Part shown: positions 1 through 5,648 of the stretch, one piece after another | Layout: each line of letters begins with the position of its first letter | Numbering within the stretch: the stretch's first letter is position 1 | Assembly (NCBI GenBank): GCA_018377375.1 | Contig: JAGZZN010000045.1 | Location: forward strand, 1-14,989 | Reading direction: 5' to 3' | Source: Streptococcus parasanguinis | GTDB lineage: Bacteria > Bacillota > Bacilli > Lactobacillales > Streptococcaceae | Length of the DNA stretch: 14,989 nt | Position numbers and translations under genes: made by a program | The notes under the pieces: generated by a model | Databases searched by the model: none | Seen by the model: only the letters and a program-made list of their open reading frames with translations | What the model was told of the DNA's origin: nothing

Positions 1-1
1 T

Positions 2-229
2 TACTCCAACCAGGAAATTTTGGAGCATTTTGAAGACCACTGCCAGATCCTCTCATCCGAAACGGTCAGCCTCACCAAGAGTTTAACTCCTGAAGAACGC
101 CAGGCGCTCCTCGCCATGACCCCTCTTCTATTTCACGTAGACCAAGAAAAAATCGACTGGACCCAACTCACAGAAATCACCATTGAGGCCCAAATATTGG
201 TTGGGAAAATCAAGATACAAAGAACGTAA
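2..229 (+). CDS. rlmA: 3' end of a probable 23S rRNA guanine-N1 methyltransferase (RlmA type), cut by window edge
   Basis: The reading frame is open from base 2 to a TAA at 227-229, so this is the C-terminal 75 residues of a gene that begins outside the window. A TTG at 20 could be read as a start, but it has no ribosome binding site and the frame continues through it. The motif MTPLLFHV, followed by an acidic stretch and a final ITIEAQILVGK, resembles the C-terminus of RlmA/RrmA-family SAM-dependent enzymes that methylate a guanine in 23S rRNA helix 35. The catalytic Rossmann domain and zinc finger would lie upstream and cannot be seen, so the name rests on this tail alone. The gene converges on the minus-strand genes that follow and shares the terminator just after its stop codon. 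Confidence 0.6.
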   Translation, partial: YSNQEILEHFEDHCQILSSETVSLTKSLTPEERQALLAMTPLLFHVDQEKIDWTQLTEITIEAQILVGKIKIQRT

Positions 230-239
230 AATGAAAAGT

Positions 240-272
240 AAAAAGGCTGAGACAAATCGTCTCAGCCTTTTA
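240..272. terminator. Bidirectional intrinsic terminator (left copy)
   Basis: A 13-bp perfect stem, AAAAGGCTGAGAC with GTCTCAGCCTTTT around the loop AAATC, spans 241-271. It has T-runs in both orientations, so it can end the rlmA-like gene on the plus strand and the oxidoreductase on the minus strand. An identical hairpin lies downstream of yesN at 1639-1669. Confidence 0.85.
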
Positions 273-305
273 CTCATCTTCTGCATGCTCTGTCATGACT
301 TGTAA
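241..305. repeat. 65-bp direct repeat, left copy (terminator plus yesN 3' end)
   Basis: This stretch matches 1639-1703 at 63 of 65 positions in the same orientation. The mismatches are at 285 (a versus t) and 297 (g versus a). It contains the whole terminator hairpin and the last codons of yesN. The two copies flank the tetR-oxidoreductase cassette. Confidence 0.9.
270..305 (-). pseudogene. Remnant of the yesN 3' end (last 11 codons and stop)
   Basis: Read on the minus strand, this encodes LQVMTEHAEDE and a TAA stop. The intact yesN ends LQVMTEQAEDE at 1668-1703. One change is synonymous (gtc for gtt) and one replaces Gln with His. The remnant has no start and sits 8 bp past the stop codon of the oxidoreductase gene. 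It is best explained as a scar of the event that placed the cassette between the rlmA-like gene and yesN. Confidence 0.8.
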
Positions 306-313
306 AGCACTTT

Positions 314-877
314 TTAAATTCTTTTTGCTATTTGTGCGATTTTTTCGAGTTCTTCTTTCCGTTGACGATCACTCATATATTCCACTCGTGTAACTTGTGT
401 CACTTTAACCGGTTTAATACCACAGGGTTTCAAGATTTGGGATTTTAGAACCTTTGCGTAGTCTTGAGAAAAAGGAAGAAAAATTTTTGGCGTATTATGC
501 GTCGTAATGATCCACGCTTTTCCATCTAGTTGCCCCACCGGACCTCGAGGTCCATTCTGATAAGCAAAACCTGCAACAAAAACACGATCAATAAAACCTT
601 TTAAAATAGCTGGCATTCCACTCCACCAAGTAGGGAAAATAAAAATCAACTGATCCGCCCAACTCAATAAATCTCTATACGGTTTCATGTCTTCATTATG
701 CTGTAAATCTCTCCTTTTATGCCTTTCATCAAAACGTAAAACCGGATCAAAGTTTTCTTTATATAAGTCTACTATTTTAACTCTATGATATGGTGCTAAA
801 TGTTTTTGCACAGTTTGTAGGATTGATGCATTATAACTTGTTTCATTCGGATGTGAATAGATTATTAAAACATTCAT
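314..877 (-). CDS. NAD(P)H-dependent flavodoxin-fold oxidoreductase (quinone reductase type)
   Basis: The 187-residue protein is of usual length for the Flavodoxin_2 family (NQO1, MdaB, KefG-like), soluble two-electron NAD(P)H reductases of quinones and related compounds that bind FMN or FAD. It opens with a beta strand and phosphate-binding loop, VLIIYSHPNETSYN (residues 3-16). A central FPTWWSGMPAILKGFIDRV segment (about residues 81-99) is typical of the flavin and dimer interface. No signal peptide or membrane segment is visible. The ATG overlaps the TGA of the upstream tetR gene by one base (TGATG), and AGGAG lies about 8 nt upstream, so the two are one translationally coupled operon. This suggests a TetR-controlled response to a quinone, electrophile or similar toxic compound, but the substrate cannot be read from sequence. 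The coding region is visibly more AT-rich than neighbouring genes (17 G+C of 60 at 721-780). Confidence 0.85.
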   Translation of the reverse strand: MNVLIIYSHPNETSYNASILQTVQKHLAPYHRVKIVDLYKENFDPVLRFDERHKRRDLQHNEDMKPYRDLLSWADQLIFIFPTWWSGMPAILKGFIDRVFVAGFAYQNGPRGPVGQLDGKAWIITTHNTPKIFLPFSQDYAKVLKSQILKPCGIKPVKVTQVTRVEYMSDRQRKEELEKIAQIAKRI

Positions 878-1470
878 CAGCTGTCTCCTTTTATATAAAT
901 ATCAAGCATCGTTCTGACGGTCTTTTGAACATCATTTTCTTTAAAGCTTTCTCCAACAGGACTCCTTACCAATAGAGCCAAACCAGCAATAAAACTCCAA
1001 AAATGGATCAAAATTTCTGCGTCACCACTAGAAAGATTTTCCTCATCTTTAAGTCTTAACGCTACCGACTTAAAATGTTCAAATCCTGGTAAAGAGGAGT
1101 TGACTGAAATAGTTTCCTGGGATAACTCCATATAGTTATATGGAAATTTGATAAATAATGCTTCAAATAGATAGGTTTCCTCTTGGGCAAACCTTACAAA
1201 GTTACAGCCCATCAGAGTTAGTTGAGTTCTTGCATCTATGGAAGTATCAATTCCAAGTATCATATTTTTCAAAAAGAACATTGATAAGTGTTCCATAACA
1301 ACTTGAATATATCTATCTTTACTTCCAAAATGCTTATAGGGAGCTCCATGAGTCACCCCACATTTTTGAGCTATTGTACGCATAGACATCCGGTCAATCC
1401 CGTTAGTTCTGATTTCTTCAATGCCGACCGAAATTAACTTTTCTTTCAGTTCTTCCGTATTCCGTTTCAT
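877..1470 (-). CDS. TetR/AcrR-family transcriptional repressor
   Basis: The protein has 197 residues from the ATG at 1470. That start is preceded by a good ribosome site (AAAGGTGG, read on the minus strand). A TTG seven codons upstream would overlap the operator and has no such site. Residues 1-55 form the TetR DNA-binding domain, with the recognition-helix segment IAQKCGVTHGAPYKHFGSKD (residues 34-53) and the family's typical Y-x-H-F-x-S-K signature. The rest is a helical ligand-binding and dimer domain whose ligand is unknown. Two identical-arm dyads in its promoter fit an autorepressor. It is followed directly by the flavodoxin-fold oxidoreductase with a one-base stop/start overlap. Both genes are AT-rich compared with the flanking two-component genes, which suggests separate acquisition. 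Confidence 0.9.
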   Translation of the reverse strand: MKRNTEELKEKLISVGIEEIRTNGIDRMSMRTIAQKCGVTHGAPYKHFGSKDRYIQVVMEHLSMFFLKNMILGIDTSIDARTQLTLMGCNFVRFAQEETYLFEALFIKFPYNYMELSQETISVNSSLPGFEHFKSVALRLKDEENLSSGDAEILIHFWSFIAGLALLVRSPVGESFKENDVQKTVRTMLDIYIKGDS

Positions 1471-1490
1471 TTGACCACCTTTCCTTATCA

Positions 1491-1509
1491 AAGTATACGT
1501 CGTCTACTT
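1491..1509. promoter_or_regulatory. TetR-type operator O1
   Basis: This is an imperfect 19-bp dyad, AAGTATAC-GTC-GTCTACTT, with one mismatch between the arms. It has the same arms as the second site at 1516-1534. It lies between the predicted transcription start and the tetR ribosome site, where bound repressor would block elongation. Confidence 0.75.
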
Positions 1510-1515
1510 TTTATA

Positions 1516-1534
1516 AAGTATACACTGTCTACTT
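1516..1534. promoter_or_regulatory. TetR-type operator O2 overlapping the -10 box
   Basis: The dyad AAGTATAC-ACT-GTCTACTT has both 8-base arms identical to operator O1. The centre-to-centre distance is 25 bp. It covers the -10 hexamer and part of the spacer of the tetR promoter, the position expected for a repressor that excludes RNA polymerase. Confidence 0.75.
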
Positions 1535-1545
1535 ATATTTGTCAA
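1517..1545 (-). promoter_or_regulatory. Promoter of the tetR-oxidoreductase operon
   Basis: On the minus strand, a perfect -35 box TTGACA (1545-1540) is followed by a 17-bp spacer and a -10 box TATACT (1522-1517). The predicted start is near 1510. The promoter is overlapped by the two tandem operators. Confidence 0.85.
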
Positions 1546-1594
1546 ATAAAAAAATACTCAAAAGTTAGCTTCATAGTCTCTGACCTTCTGTTAT

Positions 1595-1637
1595 GTACTC
1601 ACCTAAGGAAAGTTTCTAAGAAGACGTTGTCTTCAAT
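1595..1637. repeat. 43-bp dispersed intergenic repeat, copy 1
   Basis: This stretch matches 5557-5599 at 38 of 43 positions. In both places it sits immediately beyond a gene-end terminator (yesN here, ngtS there), in the same orientation relative to the terminator. I do not recognise the repeat family. Confidence 0.7.
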
Positions 1638-1638
1638 C

Positions 1639-1669
1639 AAAAGGCTGAGACAAATCGTCTCAGCCTTTT
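1639..1669 (-). terminator. Intrinsic terminator of the yesLMN operon
   Basis: This has the same 13-bp stem and AAATC loop as the hairpin at 241-271. Its T-run side reads into the yesN stop codon, and the hairpin starts within that codon. It separates yesN from the tetR promoter region. Confidence 0.85.
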
Positions 1670-1703
1670 ACTCATCTTCTGCTTGCTCTGTCATAACTTG
1701 TAA
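1639..1703. repeat. 65-bp direct repeat, right copy (intact yesN end)
   Basis: This is the partner of 241-305, with 63 of 65 positions identical. This copy is joined to the complete yesN reading frame and is therefore the original for the coding part. Confidence 0.9.
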
Positions 1704-2972
1704 GCGATAGGTTTTAGGCGATTTTCCACAGAGTTTACGGAAAACCTTGTAGAAATAGCCTACATTACTGTAACCGACTTTATAGCAGATATCTTCAATG
1801 CTGTCATTGGTCGATAAGAGGAGCTGCTGGGCAGCCTTAATCCGCTGTTTGTTGAGGAGTTCTGCGAACGTTGCATTGGTTTCTCGTTTAATCAATTGGC
1901 CTAAATAGACTGGATTGATAAAGAGAGCCTGACTGATGTCCTTGAGTGACAGCTCTTTTTGGTAATCACGGCTAATCACTTGGAGGACACTCGCTACATT
2001 TTCATTCATCCGATAGTGGGATAAGAAACGGGACAACTCTTCCTGGATGAAGCTAATCATCTCGCTAAAGGTAGCAGCTTCTTGGACTTTCTTGACCACA
2101 TCGGCCAAATCATCTCCTTGCAGGTATTCAAACAAATGAAAGACATCCATCAAAAATTGGATAAAGAGTTGCTTGGTCAGCGAAACCTTAGGTGTCTTCT
2201 CAAGGATCATTTTTTCCAACCAGTCCAGTTCTTCTAAGATCTGTTGGATATTTCCTTGCATGATCACCCGGTAGGCCGGCTCGTAGTAATGGAAGACCTC
2301 TTCATCTTGATTGAGAGGGGTCGCCCCATAAAAGAGGCTCCGCTCTACTAGGTCCTTAAATTGACGAAAGTGCTCCTTATAAGGAGGCTCAAAGACCTTC
2401 TCAATCATGGCTTCTTCTTCTTGATCTGAGATAAAGAGTTGAAGATTTTGCCCGAGAACTTGGTAAGACGAGCTGATAAAGCCTTTTTTCTCCTTAGCAA
2501 CCCCAATCCACAGTGAGTTTCGTCCTGCGATATACTGACAAAACTCTTCCTCTGAGATATCATCGTGAATCAAGCGGTTGGCCAACTCTTGGCTTGGTTG
2601 CTGGATTTGGTGCTGGATTTTTTCTAGGATATTGCCCATCTCCACCTTATTGACCGGTTTGAGCAGGTAGTCTGCCACGCGCAAATTGAGGGCTGTCTTG
2701 ACATATTCAAAATCCTGATAGCCTGACATAATGATAAAAGCAGCATCTGGAATCAAATCCTTCATCTCTGCAATCATCTGAAGTCCGGTCTTTCCAGGCA
2801 TATTGACATCCGTGATCACCACATCCACTGGATGTTCTCGCACATAATCAAGGGCCTGGTCGGCATCTTCTGCAGTTGCGACCACTTCCATATTCCAGTG
2901 GTCAAAGGGGATTAATTTTTTTAACCCTTCTGTAATCATATACTCATCGTCTACTAATAAGACTTTGTACAT
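1668..2972 (-). CDS. yesN: YesN/AraC-type response regulator (TCS07-like)
   Basis: This 434-residue cytoplasmic regulator has an N-terminal CheY-like receiver and a C-terminal AraC DNA-binding domain. In the receiver, the acidic pair is Asp8-Asp9, the likely phosphorylated Asp55 lies in VVITDVNMPG, and Lys105 lies in DYLLKPVNK. The middle (about 120-325) is a poorly conserved linker. The two helix-turn-helix units lie at about 328-425, and the second carries the family-typical SIEDICYKVGYSNVGYFYKVFRK-like pattern. The start is the ATG at 2972, because GGAGA lies just upstream of it. An ATG six codons earlier has no ribosome site. The stop codon of the kinase gene overlaps the edge of this ribosome site, so the pair is tightly coupled. 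The organisation and sequence resemble pneumococcal TCS07, reported to control host-glycan genes. The targets here are probably the ngt and glycosidase operons. That is inference from context. Confidence 0.9.
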   Translation of the reverse strand: MYKVLLVDDEYMITEGLKKLIPFDHWNMEVVATAEDADQALDYVREHPVDVVITDVNMPGKTGLQMIAEMKDLIPDAAFIIMSGYQDFEYVKTALNLRVADYLLKPVNKVEMGNILEKIQHQIQQPSQELANRLIHDDISEEEFCQYIAGRNSLWIGVAKEKKGFISSSYQVLGQNLQLFISDQEEEAMIEKVFEPPYKEHFRQFKDLVERSLFYGATPLNQDEEVFHYYEPAYRVIMQGNIQQILEELDWLEKMILEKTPKVSLTKQLFIQFLMDVFHLFEYLQGDDLADVVKKVQEAATFSEMISFIQEELSRFLSHYRMNENVASVLQVISRDYQKELSLKDISQALFINPVYLGQLIKRETNATFAELLNKQRIKAAQQLLLSTNDSIEDICYKVGYSNVGYFYKVFRKLCGKSPKTYRLQVMTEQAEDE

Positions 2973-2982
2973 TCTGTCTCCT

Positions 2983-4629
2983 TTATTCATCTTGAATGGT
3001 TATCGTATAGGTCACTCCATGGTGAGGTTGGGAGAAGACTTGGATATGGTAGCGATCTCCAAAATAGAGTAGCATGCGTTCATGGACATTGACAATTCCG
3101 ATGGACTGCCGGCCACTCTTTTCTTCGATTTCTGAGCGAGGATTACGATTGGCTAGTATCTCTTGAATTTTTTCTAGCTGTTCTTCTTCCATCCCGCGCC
3201 CATTATCAGTAACTAGGATCATGACTTGCCCTTCTCCTTGCAAGACTTTGACACTAATCACATTGTCCTTGCGTTTGTGATCCACTCCATGTGCAAAATA
3301 GTTCTCGACCAAAGGCTGGATGGTGAATTTGGGAATCTTCATCTTTTCCAAACCTGGATCGATCTTAAAGCCATAGGCAATCGATTTTGGATAACGCACC
3401 ATGCAGAGGTAGCTGTATTTGCGACAAAATTCGAGCTCATTTTCAACTGTCGTCACTCGCTCATCTGAGATATTATTGCGCAAGAGACTACTAAACTCAT
3501 AAATAATATCACCCAATTCATCCTGCTCTTGCATGACGGCGTACATCCGGATAAATTCCAGCGTATTGTACATGAAATGGGGATTAATCTGGGCTTGTAG
3601 TGCCCGCATATTGGCATCTTTTTGGCTGAGCTGCAGCTGGTAGATATCTCGAATATTCTTATCCATATTGTCTAACATGGTATTAATCATATTACCAATA
3701 ACCAGCAGTTCTTGGTCCTTGGTTGAGGTATCAATCCGTCGTTCGCTATCGCCTTGACTGATCTGCTCCATGGTATCAACCAAATCGAGGACTTGACGCC
3801 TGTAATTTTTGAAAATTTGCCGCATTAATAAGTAAAGGATCAAGAAAATCAAGAAAGCAATGGAGAGAAAAGTGGTCAGGTTGGCTAGACCCTTTTTGAC
3901 CAGATAACTTTCAGAAACAGCTACATCCACCTTGTAGCCATAGATCGTGCTGCGAGTTTGCCATTTAACATCTTTTGATTGCCCCTTATCCCCTTCATGG
4001 TACATCTCTTTTCCAAAAGGGGTGAAGATCCGCACAGCGACCGGAAGATCGCCTCTGGCATTATCAATCGCTGCCGTCAAAATTTCCTGGTCCAGCGTCA
4101 TATAAGCGATCCCAACTCCAGCACCCGTAGTCGGATCTGTCAAAGGAACCGGAATGGCTGTCGCAGGAGCCTTGTAATGGTCCGCTGAGACTTGCTTGCC
4201 TCCCTGTGATTGCCGGGTAGAGACAAATACCGTCTTGTAATCAGACAAGGTGACATCGATACCCTCGATGTTTTTATTGCTCAAATAGAGACTGTCAATA
4301 TTCTTATGTAGGGACAATTGGATATAAGAAGGGAACTGGGCATTCAATCGCCAAGTCTCATACTCCGATGGTGACAAGGTAAAATAGCGATAAACCCCTT
4401 CTAATTTTGCAGGGTTTTCAACGAGACTACGCCCTTCTTGTGTGACCCGCTGATAAGAGGTCTCAAGATCCGTCACGACTTCAGTCAAGACCCGTTGGGC
4501 GATCCGATCGGCTTCAGCTTGCTGGTTTTTCCAAGAGATCCCCGCTACGACGAGACCCATAATGGTCAAAATGACCACCATGACATAGGCGTAGAATTTT
4601 AAAAGCGTACTTAACCAGATTTTTTTCAT
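2983..4629 (-). CDS. yesM: YesM-type sensor histidine kinase (TCS07-like)
   Basis: This 548-residue membrane kinase partners the YesN regulator encoded 10 bp downstream. A first membrane helix lies at about 12-33, an extracellular sensor region at about 34-245, and a second helix at about 247-270. A HAMP-like segment follows at about 271-325. The phospho-acceptor His351 sits in QAQINPHFMYNTLEFIRM, the signature of the LytS/YesM kinase class. The ATP-binding domain shows an N-box, QPLVENYFAHG (439-449), a G1 box, TDNGRGM (474-480), and SIGIVNVHERM (509-519). The N-box has YF where related kinases usually have AI or similar. The start ATG lies 2 bp after the yesL stop (TAACGATG), and no independent ribosome site is evident, so translation is probably coupled to yesL. 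The natural signal may be a glycan or the liganded transporter, but nothing in the sequence shows which. Confidence 0.92.
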   Translation of the reverse strand: MKKIWLSTLLKFYAYVMVVILTIMGLVVAGISWKNQQAEADRIAQRVLTEVVTDLETSYQRVTQEGRSLVENPAKLEGVYRYFTLSPSEYETWRLNAQFPSYIQLSLHKNIDSLYLSNKNIEGIDVTLSDYKTVFVSTRQSQGGKQVSADHYKAPATAIPVPLTDPTTGAGVGIAYMTLDQEILTAAIDNARGDLPVAVRIFTPFGKEMYHEGDKGQSKDVKWQTRSTIYGYKVDVAVSESYLVKKGLANLTTFLSIAFLIFLILYLLMRQIFKNYRRQVLDLVDTMEQISQGDSERRIDTSTKDQELLVIGNMINTMLDNMDKNIRDIYQLQLSQKDANMRALQAQINPHFMYNTLEFIRMYAVMQEQDELGDIIYEFSSLLRNNISDERVTTVENELEFCRKYSYLCMVRYPKSIAYGFKIDPGLEKMKIPKFTIQPLVENYFAHGVDHKRKDNVISVKVLQGEGQVMILVTDNGRGMEEEQLEKIQEILANRNPRSEIEEKSGRQSIGIVNVHERMLLYFGDRYHIQVFSQPHHGVTYTITIQDE

Positions 4630-4631
4630 CG

Positions 4632-5246
4632 TTAGGATACCAATTTTTCGTGGATGTTTTGATAAACAGGGTCAAAGATATCATTGACAAAGAAATGCCA
4701 GACGCCGATCAAGACAAAAAAGAGAAGGGCTGGCATGTAGTAGCTAATGACGCCAAGTAGCGCGGTTCCAAGGATGAGCTTCAGAACCGGACGAATGTCC
4801 AGCAACATTCCGATCAAACTGAGCTTGATACTGTTGGCATAAGAGAGAGCAAAATGCACTTGCAATTTCAAATAAACGGCATAAGCTAGAGGCGCAACCA
4901 AGAGGAAAACCAAATTAAACAAGAGAACCAAAATTTGGAAGAAATTCAAGTGAGGAATCTGGACCATGAGGTACATGCCATAGAGGAGGATTCCTTCAAT
5001 GGCAAAGAAGGTGTAAAAGACTTGATTAGCCGGAACCAGATTTTCTTTGAAGAGTTCCCAAGCGCGTGACCAATGGTAGTCTTTGTAGTTCATGCCATTT
5101 TCCGCATAGAGGCTCATGATAGTGGCACTGGCTGGTCCTACTCCTAGAAGAATGCCCCCACAGATCGTCAAGACCCAAAAAATCCCTGTTACCAGCATGG
5201 CAACATAGACTCTCGTAAAAATGAACTCGATGATTTTTCCCATCAT
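4632..5246 (-). CDS. yesL: YesL-family (DUF624) membrane protein
   Basis: The protein has 204 residues, usual for DUF624/YesL, which is often encoded beside YesM/YesN kinase-regulator pairs and Lpl/Yte-type sugar transporters. The N-terminus has a long hydrophobic helix with LTICGGILLGVGPASATIMS (about 26-45), the conserved family start. Further hydrophobic segments lie at about 74-95, 100-127 and 150-185, so roughly five membrane helices are likely. The biochemical role of the family is not established. A part in signalling or transport with the kinase is inferred from the neighbourhood. Two consecutive ATG codons (5246 and 5243) follow AGAGG. The second gives slightly better spacing, so the true start may be one codon later. 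It is the first gene of the yesLMN operon. Confidence 0.85.
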   Translation of the reverse strand: MMGKIIEFIFTRVYVAMLVTGIFWVLTICGGILLGVGPASATIMSLYAENGMNYKDYHWSRAWELFKENLVPANQVFYTFFAIEGILLYGMYLMVQIPHLNFFQILVLLFNLVFLLVAPLAYAVYLKLQVHFALSYANSIKLSLIGMLLDIRPVLKLILGTALLGVISYYMPALLFFVLIGVWHFFVNDIFDPVYQNIHEKLVS

Positions 5247-5273
5247 TCAGCCTCTTTCCCAATTAGTTATTCT

Positions 5274-5282
5274 ATTATATCA
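5274..5282 (-). promoter_or_regulatory. Extended -10 promoter of the yesLMN operon
   Basis: On the minus strand the sequence reads TGATATAAT, an extended -10 element (TGN-TATAAT), about 28 bp before the yesL start. The 17-bp upstream position reads AGGAAA, which is not a -35 box, so the extended -10 must carry recognition. Confidence 0.6.
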
Positions 5283-5461
5283 TAAAAATAAAACGCTTTC
5301 CTCATATTTGCATTGGTAAATTGAAATGTTGATTTTCATTTACAGTTCTATTTTCATAAAAAACTGTTCTTTGATACAGATCTATAAAATTATATAAAAA
5401 TAAAAACATTTTATGAGTTAAAGTTATTCAATCATCTACCGAAACTTTCCGCCGTGAGAAA

Positions 5462-5491
5462 AGTGCTAGAAACACTAGTGTTTCTAGCACT
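5462..5491. repeat. 30-bp perfect palindrome
   Basis: The two 15-base halves (AGTGCTAGAAACACT and its exact complement) meet at a central ACTAGT with no loop. A perfect 30-bp palindrome is rare by chance. It has no T-run on either side, so it is not a simple terminator. It could be a protein site or part of a mobile-repeat hairpin. Confidence 0.9.
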
Positions 5492-5556
5492 CGGGAGTTT
5501 TGAAACTTTAGGTTCAAAACTAAGTCATGGAACTTCGTAGAAGTTCGCTGACGTCC

Positions 5557-5599
5557 GTACTCACATAAGGAAAGCTTCTAAGAGGACTTTCTCTTCAAT
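5557..5599. repeat. 43-bp dispersed intergenic repeat, copy 2
   Basis: This matches 1595-1637 at 38 of 43 positions and again lies directly beyond a terminator. Here it is continuous with the inverted-repeat cluster at 5462-5546, so the copy near tetR may be a truncated version. Confidence 0.7.
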
Positions 5600-5601
5600 A
5601 T

Positions 5602-5633
5602 AAAAGGCTTTGGAGATCCCTCCAAAGCCTTTT
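5602..5633 (-). terminator. Intrinsic terminator of the ngt transporter operon
   Basis: A 14-bp perfect stem (5602-5615 with 5620-5633, beginning AAAAGGCTTTGGAG) encloses a 4-nt loop, 15 bp after the ngtS stop codon. The minus-strand 3' arm ends in TTTTAT. Confidence 0.9.
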
Positions 5634-5648
5634 TCGAACTACCTGTTC

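Larger units (their letters stand above)
5247..5601. other. Intergenic region between yesL and the ngtS terminator
   Basis: No gene is visible here. The part next to yesL (5247-5440) is very AT-rich and holds the yesL promoter. The part from about 5450 to 5599 is dense in inverted repeats: a perfect 30-bp palindrome (5462-5491), a 9-bp stem with an 8-nt loop (5496-5504 with 5513-5521), a 7-bp stem with a 3-nt loop (5530-5536 with 5540-5546), and the 43-bp repeat at 5557-5599. Together they look like one small non-coding repeat element. Confidence 0.6.

Noticed and set aside
241..1703. The tetR cassette as an insertion sequence or transposon
   Set aside because: No transposase or terminal inverted repeats were seen, and the flanking repeat of 65 bp is far longer than normal target duplications.
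5026..5262. 78-codon minus-strand frame overlapping the start of yesL
   Set aside because: It is out of frame with yesL and rich in Cys, His and Arg, with no family resemblance. yesL itself has the family-typical sequence.
5289..5304. cre-like sequence (GAAAGCGTTTTAT on the minus strand) just upstream of the yesL -10 box
   Set aside because: It has about three mismatches at conserved consensus positions, so it is too weak to call in AT-rich DNA.
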